A stretch of 46,848 nucleotides of DNA from Lachnospiraceae bacterium. Its GTDB lineage: Bacteria > Bacillota > Clostridia > Lachnospirales > Lachnospiraceae. Shown here piece by piece: positions 1 through 7,185 of the stretch; the first letter of the stretch is position 1; each line of letters begins with the position of its first letter. A model generated the notes under the pieces. The model was not told where the DNA came from, ran no database searches, and was given only the letters and a program-made list of their open reading frames with translations. The stretch spans positions 1-46,848 of the forward strand of contig JAUNIX010000025.1 of the NCBI GenBank assembly GCA_030523275.1, read 5' to 3'. The position numbers were made by a program, and so were the translations under genes.

Positions 1-78
1 GTAAATAAAGTGGGATAGTGTTCCTGTGATTAAAACAAAAAATGTACCAGTAATTATATATTTTTTTAATTGCTCCAT
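1..78 (-). CDS. DUF6512-like membrane protein, N-terminal fragment
   Basis: The minus strand has a strong ribosome site (GAGGTGAG) and an ATG at 78, followed by 26 open codons to the window edge. The peptide begins MEQLKKYIITGTFFVLITGT and is one hydrophobic segment after a lysine pair, resembling the start of DUF6512 multi-pass membrane proteins. It is cut off by the window, so length and function cannot be judged. It points away from the phage late operon and is either a cargo gene or part of a divergent module. The family call rests on resemblance of a short stretch. Confidence 0.5.
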   Translation of the reverse strand, partial: MEQLKKYIITGTFFVLITGTLSHFIY

Positions 79-205
79 AGTACTCACCTCAAAATCAGCA
101 TATGCAAGAAAGGATATTTTATGCATTTGGGATGAAAGGAGAAACATATAGAGTTGTTAAGAAATGTTAACGAAATGAACAAAACGACGAATAGGAGAAT
201 ACGAT

Positions 206-370
206 ATGAGTGAAAGAAAAGAGTTTATCCAAATGTTAAATGAAATGCAGTCTATCTGCGAAGATGCAACGGACTGCGATAAATGCTTATTAGGCAATGA
301 GAAAGGTGAATGTATCCTAGAGTGTAGTGGGGACATCCCCCGTGACTGGGAAATCGAAAGTGAGGAATAA
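206..370 (+). CDS. Small cysteine-rich phage protein (54 aa)
   Basis: ATG at 206 follows an AGGAGA ribosome site at 193-198. The 54-residue acidic product has five cysteines (CEDATDCDKC, then two more around EGECILEC), suggesting a metal-binding knuckle. Such small cysteine proteins are common in the early-to-late transition region of Firmicutes siphophages, but I do not recognise the family. Its stop sits directly before the next ATG, so it is probably translated from the same message as the following small genes. Function unknown. Confidence 0.6.
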   Translation: MSERKEFIQMLNEMQSICEDATDCDKCLLGNEKGECILECSGDIPRDWEIESEE

Positions 371-371
371 A

Positions 372-515
372 ATGTTATGTATGTTAGTTTTTGCTGGCAT
401 TGCGTCGGTACTGTTATTTTTAGCAGTCTGTAGTGTTAGCACAGATAGAGAAGCGGAAGACAAAGAACAGTTAGAATGGATTGAGAAGTGGAGGGAAAGT
501 CATAAACAGATATAA
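372..515 (+). CDS. Small single-pass membrane protein (47 aa)
   Basis: ATG at 372 is chosen rather than the upstream in-frame start at 327 because a GAGG ribosome site lies just upstream, inside the end of the preceding gene, and the earlier start would overlap that gene deeply. The product starts MLCMLVFAGIASVLLFLAVC, a hydrophobic helix that could also be a signal peptide, followed by a charged tail rich in Glu and Lys. No family recognised. It may be a phage-encoded membrane modulator. Confidence 0.45.
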   Translation: MLCMLVFAGIASVLLFLAVCSVSTDREAEDKEQLEWIEKWRESHKQI

Positions 516-693
516 TGCAGAACACTATCCAGATGATACTGCGTCACAAGCAATCAAACGAGCAGACAAGAGTCAGCCAAACCATATCAATGAATTTATC
601 CATTTCACAAAGGAATATGCAGCAGTATGTGGCTTGGAGATAGTTGGACGGATAAAAGTTAGGGATAAGAAGACTGGGAGGGTTTGGAGGTGA
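481..693 (+). CDS. Hypothetical phage protein (70 aa)
   Basis: An open frame encodes about 62-70 residues containing NRYNAEHYPDDTASQAIK, a motif type seen in small proteins just upstream of phage late regulators in Firmicutes. The start is uncertain: the only standard in-frame candidate is TTG at 481, without a good ribosome site, while a clear GGAGGG at 490-495 precedes an ATA codon at 502. It overlaps the previous gene by 35 bases, and its stop overlaps the ribosome site of the next gene, which argues for coupled translation. Function unknown. Confidence 0.5.
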   Translation: MRSGGKVINRYNAEHYPDDTASQAIKRADKSQPNHINEFIHFTKEYAAVCGLEIVGRIKVRDKKTGRVWR

Positions 694-698
694 TTCCG

Positions 699-1115
699 TT
701 GGACAGAAAAATTTTAAAACAGTATCTGCCATTAAAACGAGAGCAACAGAAGCTTGAAAAGAAAATCAATAAACTATATGATCGTTTGGATGATGTTCCG
801 GAGGTAATGGGGAAAGTCAAAGCATCCATGAGAGAACATCCATACATAGAAACTCATGTCAGCGTGCAAATGGCAGAACCGAAGGAAACGGATACAATCA
901 ATCGTCTGATTAGGATCAACGAAGCCAGAAAGCAGCAGGTGGATAAGTTGTTATTAGAGATTGAGGAGTTTATTGAGGCTATTCCAGATAGTAATGCAAG
1001 GCAGATATTTGAGATGGTGTTTTTAGATGGAAAGAAACAGAAGGAAGTAGCTGAAACAGTTGGATATAGTAGGGGAAGAATACCGCAAATAATTAGTAAG
1101 TATTTAAAAGATTAG
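699..1115 (+). CDS. RinA/ArpU-like phage late transcription regulator
   Basis: The TTG at 699 is chosen because a full GGAGGTGAT ribosome site lies at 686-694. The 138-residue product is strongly helical: residues 1-35 form a lysine-rich coil, and the C-terminal 40 residues (QIFEMVFLDGKKQKEVAETV and onward) read like a sigma region 4 helix-turn-helix. This layout and the place just before terminase match the RinA/ArpU family that switches on packaging, structural and lysis operons. The next gene pair is cargo, so the late promoter it would act on may lie at 1116-1250 or just before the terminase. Family assignment is likely; the target is inferred. Confidence 0.75.
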   Translation: MDRKILKQYLPLKREQQKLEKKINKLYDRLDDVPEVMGKVKASMREHPYIETHVSVQMAEPKETDTINRLIRINEARKQQVDKLLLEIEEFIEAIPDSNARQIFEMVFLDGKKQKEVAETVGYSRGRIPQIISKYLKD

Positions 1116-1204
1116 CACAATTAGCAAAAACAATATGCTATAATTATTCTAGAACGATTAGGTCAATGACCTATGAAATTCTCTCCAAAGCATTACTTTT
1201 TAAG

Positions 1205-1235
1205 AAGAACACTGTAGAAATATGGTGTTCTTTTT
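1205..1235 (+). terminator. Intrinsic terminator after the late regulator
   Basis: An 8-bp perfect stem (AAGAACAC with GTGTTCTT) around a 12-nt loop is followed by five T. It separates the regulator from the dGTPase cargo pair. A TATAAT at 1139-1144 upstream lacks a convincing -35, as expected for an activator-dependent late promoter, but this cannot be proven. Confidence 0.65.
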
Positions 1236-1284
1236 GTGTTTGTGGTAGAATGTGGTAAAAGTATTGTGCTTGGAGGGTATAAAG

Positions 1285-2598
1285 ATGGAAAGTAAAATTA
1301 ATTTGAAAGATAATAAAAAAATTTTTGCAGAATATATAAAGGAATTAAGAGGCTGCAATGAATTAATGGATAGAGTTTATTGTGAAGAAATGAGAAACCC
1401 TGATCAGAGAGTATATCAGAGGGATTTTGCGAGAGTTATGTATGCACCATCATTTAGAAGAATGCAAGGGAAAATGCAATTATTAGGTATCAAAAATGAT
1501 GAATATTTTAGAAATCGTTTAACACACAGTCTAGAAGTAGCACAAATAGCACGTTCAATAGCAGAGGAATTGGGATATACTGATAGAGAATTTTATGTAG
1601 TTGAAGCTGGAGCATTGGCGCATGATATAGGTAATCCTCCGTTTGGACATAGCGGAGAAAGATGTTTAAATAAGCTGTTTGACGATATAGGTGGTTTTGA
1701 AGGTAATGCTCAAACATTGAGAATATTGACAAAGATCGAAAACAAAAATCCAGAATTTGGAGGATTAAATTTAACATATAGAACGTTACTTAGTGTTTTG
1801 AAGTATAATAAGGAGCGAAAAGAACTGGAGTGCGGAAAAAAGAATGAAAAATTTATTTATGGAGATGATTATGATTTATTAAATGATTTTATCAAAAAAC
1901 ATAAAATACGGGTAAGAACTTTAGATGTTCAAATTGTAGATAAATCTGATGAAATTGCATATGCAGCGCATGATTTAGAAGACGGATTGAGACAGGGATG
2001 TTTTACGATAGATGATATTCTTCATGAATTTTATTGCAAATATTCCGATAGCGATGCATATAAAACGTTGAAATCAATAATAGAAAAAAGTAAGAAGAAA
2101 GCTGGGTATTTGAATAATAATTGCAAGGAGAATTCTTCTTTATATCAGCAACTTTTTAGACAGGAATTGACCTCAAAGATTATAAATACTCTTATTCAGG
2201 ATTTAGGAATGAAAAAAGTTGATGAAGAGTTCAAAGATAAGAGCGGAACAAAGAATGAATATGAACTTGATTTTATATCACTGGGAGAGTTGGCATCTGG
2301 ATTAAAGAAAATAACATTTAAATGTATTATGAATAAAAATGATGTTTGGGTTTACGAGAAAAAAGGAGATATCATTTTAGGAAGATTAAAAGATATATAC
2401 ATTAATAACCCACAACTAATGTCTCCAAATTATCTTGTGAATAATTTTAAAAAGAGATATAATAACAAAAAAATTGAAAAAGATGACTTGCAAAAGAGAT
2501 TGGTATGTGATTATATATCGGGTATGATGGATTCATATGCGATTAGTGAGTATGAAAAGTTAACTGGAATTAGCTTTGAAAAGATACCATTTTGTTAA
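1285..2598 (+). CDS. dGTPase-like HD-domain dNTP triphosphohydrolase
   Basis: Predicted to hydrolyse dNTPs (typically dGTP) to the deoxynucleoside and triphosphate. The HD-domain motifs are all visible: RMQGKMQLLG and NRLTHSLEVAQIAR around residue 79, AHDIGNPPFGHSGE with the metal HD at about 112-113, and DEIAYAAHDLEDG near 222-232. The ATG at 1285 follows GGAGGG at 1272-1277; an earlier in-frame ATG at 1252 lacks such a site. At 438 residues it is slightly short for the family. It heads a two-gene unit bounded by terminators inside the prophage, in a cargo position. Bacterial dGTPases can defend against phage by draining dNTPs, so interviral defence is plausible. Base composition is AT-richer than the structural genes, with many ATA codons. 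Confidence 0.85.
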   Translation: MESKINLKDNKKIFAEYIKELRGCNELMDRVYCEEMRNPDQRVYQRDFARVMYAPSFRRMQGKMQLLGIKNDEYFRNRLTHSLEVAQIARSIAEELGYTDREFYVVEAGALAHDIGNPPFGHSGERCLNKLFDDIGGFEGNAQTLRILTKIENKNPEFGGLNLTYRTLLSVLKYNKERKELECGKKNEKFIYGDDYDLLNDFIKKHKIRVRTLDVQIVDKSDEIAYAAHDLEDGLRQGCFTIDDILHEFYCKYSDSDAYKTLKSIIEKSKKKAGYLNNNCKENSSLYQQLFRQELTSKIINTLIQDLGMKKVDEEFKDKSGTKNEYELDFISLGELASGLKKITFKCIMNKNDVWVYEKKGDIILGRLKDIYINNPQLMSPNYLVNNFKKRYNNKKIEKDDLQKRLVCDYISGMMDSYAISEYEKLTGISFEKIPFC

Positions 2599-2622
2599 GT
2601 ATCGTTTGAAAGGGAAATTTAA

Positions 2623-3210
2623 ATGAATAAACTAATGGGAATGTTTGAATTACAAGCTTTAGGAATACCAGCAATAAAATGGAAGGAATTTAAAAAGAAT
2701 ACAAAACTGGACAGTGATAAGTTATGGACAGTTCGTACAACGGTAATAAAGGGTGAAGATTTAAATCTGCCTAGATTGGTTGGGAAAGAAGCAGAAGAGG
2801 CAATTGCTTTTGGGAATAAAATGTTAAGAGATTTTTCAGATAATGGAATGATTATATATTATCCATATTTTATTGCTGAAAAAAGTGGAACATTAGAAAT
2901 AAATAAAGACAGAATCGTAATAGAGGCTGTAAAAAATGATTTATGGAATTTAGTTACATATTCTGATAGGGATGAAACTATTATAATTCAAGATGAGAAA
3001 TATATTTATGATGGAGAAAAAAATTTTTTGTCGGCAGTCGAAATAAATGAAATAATGAAATATATTTCAGAATTAAGAAAAAATTTTAGAGATGAATTAT
3101 CGGAGGGCCAAAGTTTGTTGCTAGAGTGGAGTTTTGCCTATGACAGCGATAAGAATAATGAGAAATTAGGAGATAAGTTTTTGATTTTTTATGAAATCAG
3201 GACAATCTAA
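2623..3210 (+). CDS. ATP-grasp-like partner of the dGTPase (unknown)
   Basis: A 195-residue protein 24 bases downstream of the dGTPase, sharing its terminator. By eye it resembles a minimal version of the ATP-binding domain of PEP synthase/pyruvate phosphate dikinase. ELQALGIPAIKWKEF resembles the entry segment, LWTVRTTV the WSVRTS motif, FIAEKSGTLEINKD the central strand, and LLLEWSFAYD with FLIFYEIRTI the closing DIEW...QxRP segment. The catalytic lysine and arginine positions cannot be confirmed without alignment. The swivelling phosphohistidine and PEP domains are absent. It could be a nucleotide sensor regulating the hydrolase, or a folding partner. The gene pairing is seen; the fold is inference. 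Confidence 0.4.
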   Translation: MNKLMGMFELQALGIPAIKWKEFKKNTKLDSDKLWTVRTTVIKGEDLNLPRLVGKEAEEAIAFGNKMLRDFSDNGMIIYYPYFIAEKSGTLEINKDRIVIEAVKNDLWNLVTYSDRDETIIIQDEKYIYDGEKNFLSAVEINEIMKYISELRKNFRDELSEGQSLLLEWSFAYDSDKNNEKLGDKFLIFYEIRTI

Positions 3211-3256
3211 TACAGAGAAAATAAGTACTCTAAAACTGAAATCTAATAACAACATG

Positions 3257-3284
3257 GAGAGTTAGTTTAACTAGCTCTCTTTTT
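3257..3284 (+). terminator. Intrinsic terminator of the dGTPase cargo pair
   Basis: GAGAGTTAGTT pairs with AACTAGCTCTC (one G-U) and is followed by five T. It closes the two-gene cargo unit. The 323 bases between 3211 and 3533 otherwise hold only a tRNA gene, a small hairpin and a promoter. Confidence 0.75.
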
Positions 3285-3351
3285 GTATGCAATAAAAAAA
3301 GGAATTTCGCTACAGCGAACGTAACATATAAATTTTATACCACAATATCTT

Positions 3352-3373
3352 TTACTGCCGTAACTGGCAGTAA
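3352..3373 (+). other. 8-bp hairpin abutting the tRNA 5' end
   Basis: TTACTGCC (3352-3359) pairs perfectly with GGCAGTAA (3366-3373) around GTAACT. It ends exactly one base before the mature tRNA start at 3374. It could aid 5' processing or be a remnant. No T-run follows, so it is not a terminator. Confidence 0.4.
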
Positions 3374-3447
3374 GGACCATTAGCTCAGCTGGTCAGAGCA
3401 GTCGGCTCATAACCGATCGGTCCAGGGTTCGAGTCCCTGATGGTCCA
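3374..3447 (+). tRNA. tRNA-Ile(CAT), AUA-reading, phage-encoded
   Basis: A full cloverleaf can be drawn: acceptor GGACCAT with ATGGTCC and discriminator A, D stem GCTC/GAGC, anticodon stem GTCGG/CCGAT with loop CTCATAA, and T arm CAGGG-TTCGAGT-CCCTG. The anticodon is CAT. The GGCTCATAACC core is characteristic of the isoleucine tRNA whose C34 becomes lysidine to read AUA, and it differs from elongator Met, which usually has GGTTCATACC. CCA is not encoded. It lies between the AUA-rich cargo pair and the terminase. Being on the phage, it probably supplements AUA decoding; it depends on host TilS. Confidence 0.85.
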
Positions 3448-3479
3448 TTATAATAATTTCACTTTCTTTAAAAATACTA

Positions 3480-3508
3480 TTGACATATCGTACACCATAT
3501 GGTATTAT
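3480..3508 (+). promoter_or_regulatory. Strong sigma-A promoter with internal palindrome
   Basis: TTGACA (3480-3485), a 17-base spacer and TATTAT (3503-3508) form a near-consensus promoter. A perfect 10-bp palindrome ACCATATGGT occupies 3494-3503 between the two boxes, a natural place for a repressor. It drives the 44-codon membrane-protein gene at 3534 and could extend into the terminase operon. Confidence 0.75.
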
Positions 3509-3533
3509 ATATATATAAGGAGGTGAGATACAG

Positions 3534-3668
3534 ATGAGTAACAGTAACAGAAATAGAAAATTAAAAAAAGAAAAGTCTGAAAATGCTTTAAAGACCTGGC
3601 TAGTCGGAGCATTAACAGACTTAACAATTGGGATAATCTTACTGATTATCGATAAGCTATTAAATTAG
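3534..3668 (+). CDS. 44-aa small membrane protein under a strong promoter
   Basis: ATG at 3534 follows AGGAGGTGAG at 3519-3528, one of the best ribosome sites in the window. The product has a basic, polar N-terminal half (SNSNRNRKLKKEKSE) and one hydrophobic helix (LTDLTIGIILLIIDKLLN) at the C-terminus. It is followed at once by a GC-rich hairpin, so it forms a self-contained promoter-gene-hairpin unit. The format recalls small toxic or modulatory membrane peptides of phages and type I toxin systems. No antisense RNA promoter is obvious on the other strand. Family not recognised. Confidence 0.7.
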   Translation: MSNSNRNRKLKKEKSENALKTWLVGALTDLTIGIILLIIDKLLN

Positions 3669-3670
3669 CA

Positions 3671-3692
3671 GAGAGGGGCGAAAGCCCTTCTC
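3671..3692 (+). terminator. GC-rich hairpin after the 44-aa gene
   Basis: GAGAGGGGC pairs with GCCCTTCTC (one G-U) around GAAA. The stem is strong but the following bases are ATAAATC rather than a T-run, so termination may be partial or the structure may stabilise the short mRNA. Confidence 0.5.
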
Positions 3693-3732
3693 ATAAATCA
3701 AATATAACACAATTACTCATCTGTGTAAAGAA

Positions 3733-3819
3733 ATGACATCATTAAAATTTTTAGGGATATTCTTTATTTCCATAGGAATTGTAAAACTTATTATATATTT
3801 TTTAAAGAAGGAGAAATAA
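3733..3819 (+). CDS. Possible 28-aa membrane micropeptide
   Basis: An ATG at 3733 opens 28 codons (MTSLKFLGIFFISIGIVKLI then a lysine-rich end). Almost the whole product is a single hydrophobic helix. The ribosome site is weak. Its end overlaps the ribosome site of the next gene, which would allow coupling. The only support is the hydrophobic pattern and snug fit between neighbours, so it may be chance. Confidence 0.3.
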   Translation: MTSLKFLGIFFISIGIVKLIIYFLKKEK

Positions 3820-3822
3820 GGA

Positions 3823-4026
3823 ATGGCAGTAGGTAATCCAAAACCGCAAACAATAGCGACAAGAAAATATGAAAAGAAAGCTGGTTGGGTATCCAAATCA
3901 TACAAGCTAAAGAAGGAAGTCGTAGAAGCTTTTGCAAAAGCGTGTGAGAAGGAAGGAGTCAGTCAGGCAGGGCAACTAACAAAAATGATGAAAGAATTCA
4001 TCGAACAATCGAAGGCATCCGAATAA
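3823..4026 (+). CDS. Ribbon-helix-helix-like small phage protein (67 aa)
   Basis: ATG at 3823 lies just after a GGAGAAATAAGG ribosome site. The product is basic and helical: SYKLKKEVVEAFAKACEKEG then SQAGQLTKMMKEFIEQ looks like an Arc/CopG-type arrangement, a strand-like N-terminus and two helices, often found just before the terminase in Firmicutes prophages. It might bind DNA near the packaging site. The family call is by pattern only. It is followed by the terminase small-subunit gene after 43 bases. Confidence 0.6.
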   Translation: MAVGNPKPQTIATRKYEKKAGWVSKSYKLKKEVVEAFAKACEKEGVSQAGQLTKMMKEFIEQSKASE

Positions 4027-4069
4027 TCGGGTGTCTTTTTGTATGCATTAAAATTAGGAGGTGAGCCTG

Positions 4070-4573
4070 ATGGCATTAACAGAAAAACAAAAAAAGTTTG
4101 TAGAAGAATATGCGGTTGATACTAATGCCACTAGGGCTTACAAAGCAGTTTATTCTAATATAAAAAATGATAACACAGCTGCCGCTGCAGCAAGTAGACT
4201 TCTAAAAAATCAAGAAGTTAAAGAGTATCTTAAAGAAATCATAGATAAAGTCAAATCTGAAAGAATTGCGGATGCAGAAGAAGTAATGGAATATCTTACA
4301 TCAGTTATGCGACGAGAGAAAAAGGAATGTGTTGTTGTGACATTGACAAAAGAAAAGTCGGAATATGTACCAGGAGAAGACGGAAAGCTAAGAAAGCACA
4401 CGAAAAAAGAGGAAATTCCACAGGTTGTTGAGATTCCAGCAAGGCTATCTGATGCAAATAAAGCTGCTGAGCTTTTAGGAAAAAGATATTCTCTGTTTAC
4501 TGATAAAGTTGAATTAGACACAGATATGGATATCAATATAACGATTGATTACGGAGAGGCTGATTCTTCGTGA
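4070..4573 (+). CDS. terS: Terminase small subunit
   Basis: Recognises phage DNA for packaging and delivers it to the large subunit. ATG at 4070 follows GGAGGTGAG at 4058-4066. The 167-residue protein opens with ALTEKQKKFVEEYAVDTNAT and SNIKNDNTAAAAASRLLKNQ, the DNA-binding helix-turn-helix pattern of the Terminase_2 family. The middle (residues 90-130) is basic and charged, and the acidic C-terminus is the likely contact to the large subunit. Its stop overlaps the next start by four bases, typical of terminase pairs. Confidence 0.9.
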   Translation: MALTEKQKKFVEEYAVDTNATRAYKAVYSNIKNDNTAAAAASRLLKNQEVKEYLKEIIDKVKSERIADAEEVMEYLTSVMRREKKECVVVTLTKEKSEYVPGEDGKLRKHTKKEEIPQVVEIPARLSDANKAAELLGKRYSLFTDKVELDTDMDINITIDYGEADSS

Positions 4574-5811
4574 AGATTCATATAAAAGCTAATCCATGTT
4601 TTAAAGAGGTTGATCAAAGTAGAAAACGTTACATTGTTATGAAAGGTTCTGCTGGTTCGGGAAAGAGCGTAGATACAGCACAGAATTATATTTTACGTCT
4701 TATGAAAGATCCGGGAAGAAATCTTTTATGTGTCAGAAAATCAGATGTTACAAATCGTGATAGTACTTTTGCAGAACTGCAGGGTGCCATTTTTCGTATG
4801 TTTGGAGAAAACTATAGTAGGTACTGGTATATCAATAGTTCCAATATGATTCTTGAGTTTAAAGCGAATCATAATCAGATTATTTTCCGTGGAGTTAATG
4901 ACGACAAGCAACGAGAAAAGCTGAAATCCATCACATTTAAGCGAGGAAAACTTACTGATGTATGGATTGAGGAAGCTACAGAGCTAACGCAATCAGATTT
5001 TGAAATTATTGATGACCGCTTGCGTGGAGAACTTCCACCTGAGCAGTTTTACCAAATCAGGATGACCTTTAATCCGGTCAGTAGTAGTCACTGGATTAAG
5101 AAGGTCTTTTTTGATGTAAAAGATTCCAATGTTCTGACACATCACAGCACTTATCTTGATAACCGTTTTATAGATGATGCTTATCACCAAAGAATGGAAC
5201 GAAGAAAAGAAGTTGATCCAGATGGATACCGTATTTATGGTTTAGGAGAATGGGGTGAAGTTGGTGGTCTGATTCTTGTGAACTACATTGTCGAAGACTT
5301 TGATAGGGATATTGAGAGGTTTGATTACATGGTTAATTCTCAGGACTTTGGTTATAATCACGCGGATTGTATAGGAGAGGTAGGATTTAAAGATGGAGAG
5401 ATGTATATATGCAAAGAATTATATGTTTTTGAAAAAGATACAGATGAAATTATCCAGTTAGCGGAAGGAAAATTTCAAAAGAATCTTACCATGTATTGTG
5501 ATTCTGCCGAACCAGATAGAATCAAAATGTGGAAAAAGGCAGGATATAGAGCTGTACCAGTTCGAAAGGAATCAGGAAGTGTTCATGCGCAGATTGATTA
5601 TTTAAAGCAGCACAAGATTCATATCCATCCATCTTGCGTAAATACCATTAAAGAAATCCAGCAGTGGAAATGGCGCAAAGACGAAAAGACAGGTGAGTAT
5701 TTGGATGAGCCTGTAAATTTTTTTGATGACGCTATGGCAATGCTTAGGTATTCAATAGAAAGAGAGCGAAAAGGTAAAGTGAAATTAAAAACATTCAAAG
5801 GAGGAATCTAA
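4570..5811 (+). CDS. terL: Terminase large subunit (ATPase/nuclease)
   Basis: Motor that cuts and pumps phage DNA into the procapsid. It starts with GTG at 4570, overlapping the small subunit by four bases. Residues 26-33 are the Walker A motif GSAGSGKS; a Walker B-like segment VWIEEATEL lies near 130. The RNase H-type nuclease half shows its acidic residues in NSQDFGYNHAD (about 253-263), MYCDSAEPDR (about 312-321) and FFDDAMAMLRYS (about 384-395). Length (413 aa) and motifs fit the PBSX/Terminase_3 group. No truncation seen. Confidence 0.95.
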   Translation: MKIHIKANPCFKEVDQSRKRYIVMKGSAGSGKSVDTAQNYILRLMKDPGRNLLCVRKSDVTNRDSTFAELQGAIFRMFGENYSRYWYINSSNMILEFKANHNQIIFRGVNDDKQREKLKSITFKRGKLTDVWIEEATELTQSDFEIIDDRLRGELPPEQFYQIRMTFNPVSSSHWIKKVFFDVKDSNVLTHHSTYLDNRFIDDAYHQRMERRKEVDPDGYRIYGLGEWGEVGGLILVNYIVEDFDRDIERFDYMVNSQDFGYNHADCIGEVGFKDGEMYICKELYVFEKDTDEIIQLAEGKFQKNLTMYCDSAEPDRIKMWKKAGYRAVPVRKESGSVHAQIDYLKQHKIHIHPSCVNTIKEIQQWKWRKDEKTGEYLDEPVNFFDDAMAMLRYSIERERKGKVKLKTFKGGI

Positions 5812-7185
5812 ATGTATAAAAGTAAAAAGCCATATCAGTTGCCAGAGCCTTTGCTTTGTAGCCCAGATAAAATTGAAAACGGGATTCCAATGACATTAGT
5901 AAATGAATATATACGAAAGCATGAAGAAAGAATGCAGAGATACAATTATTTGGAAAACTTGTATAAAGGATTCCATGATGTATACAGACAACCAGAGAAG
6001 CCTGATTGGAAACCAGATAATCGGTTGGCAGTAAACTTTCCACGGTATATAACAGAAACATTTATGGGATATGCCTATGGCATTCCAATCAAGAAATCTC
6101 ATCCAGATGAAAAAATTGATGATGCTATTAAATCATTTGAAGATGATAACGAGATAACTGATCATGAGTATGAGTTATTTAAAAAAGCTTGTATTTATGG
6201 GCATTCGTGGGAGTATTTTTATCAGGATGAAGATGCAAAGACACAGATGACAGTCTTTAGTCCGAAAGAATTGTTTGTGGTATATGATGATACATTGAAA
6301 AATCATGCGTTGTTTGCAGTTCGTTATGGTTATCACAGCTTAGACAGCGATTATCCGGGTGAAAAATATGGCGAGATTTTAACGCCAACTATGATAGAAC
6401 CATTCGAAGGAGGACAGAAAAAAGAAGTTCATGATAATCCATATGGATATATCCCTTGTGTGGAATATCGGTTAAATGATGAACGAATGGGAATCTTTGA
6501 GGAAGTGACTGGACTAGTTGAAGCTTATAACCATACGATTGGAGAAAAAGCAAACGATGTGGATGCTTTTGCTGAGGCATATCTTGCCATTCTTGGAGCA
6601 GAGTTAGATGAAGAAGGTATTTACAAGATTCGAGACAATCGAATCATCAATCTGTATGGAACAGATGATGCAAAAGATATTTTGGTCCAGTTCTTGCAAA
6701 AGCCAACAGCGGATGGAACTCAAGAGAATCTTTTAAATCGTTTAGAGACTTTGATTTATCAGACTTCGATGGTTGCGAATATTTCAGATGAGAATTACGG
6801 AAATGCAACAGCTGGTATTGCCTTGGCCTATAAATTACAGGCAATGAGTAATCTTGCGCTGGGGTTTGATCGTAAGATTGAAAAGTCTCTTCGCAAGAGA
6901 TACAAGATATTTTGTTCTTTATCAACCAATGTTCCAGATAAAGATGCTTGGAGGGACGTGGAAATTAAGACAACTCGTAACCTTCCGAAGAATATTTTAG
7001 AGGAAGCACAGACTGCAGCTCAGCTCGAGGGAATGGTATCGAGGGAAACTCAATTATCTGTATTGTCTATTGTCTCAAATGTTTCAGAAGAGATTGATAA
7101 GATGGAGAAGGAACAAAACAAACAGGAACAAGATGCAGTCACTAGAAAAATGTTTGAAACAAACGGTGATGTAGATGTCGAGTAA
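5812..7185 (+). CDS. Portal protein (SPP1 gp6-like)
   Basis: Dodecameric ring at the capsid vertex through which DNA enters. A perfect AAAGGAGG precedes the ATG by seven bases. The 457-residue protein has the typical N-terminal segment for this family (NRLAVNFPRYITETFMGYAYG at residues 68-88 region), a helical middle, and a C-terminal coil (EEIDKMEKEQNKQEQ). It follows terminase directly and overlaps the MuF head gene by 11 bases, the canonical SPP1-type order. Confidence 0.9.
   Translation: MYKSKKPYQLPEPLLCSPDKIENGIPMTLVNEYIRKHEERMQRYNYLENLYKGFHDVYRQPEKPDWKPDNRLAVNFPRYITETFMGYAYGIPIKKSHPDEKIDDAIKSFEDDNEITDHEYELFKKACIYGHSWEYFYQDEDAKTQMTVFSPKELFVVYDDTLKNHALFAVRYGYHSLDSDYPGEKYGEILTPTMIEPFEGGQKKEVHDNPYGYIPCVEYRLNDERMGIFEEVTGLVEAYNHTIGEKANDVDAFAEAYLAILGAELDEEGIYKIRDNRIINLYGTDDAKDILVQFLQKPTADGTQENLLNRLETLIYQTSMVANISDENYGNATAGIALAYKLQAMSNLALGFDRKIEKSLRKRYKIFCSLSTNVPDKDAWRDVEIKTTRNLPKNILEEAQTAAQLEGMVSRETQLSVLSIVSNVSEEIDKMEKEQNKQEQDAVTRKMFETNGDVDVE

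Noticed and set aside
1116..1144. Late promoter with TATAAT at 1139
   Set aside because: No recognisable -35; could be activator-dependent but the evidence is one hexamer.
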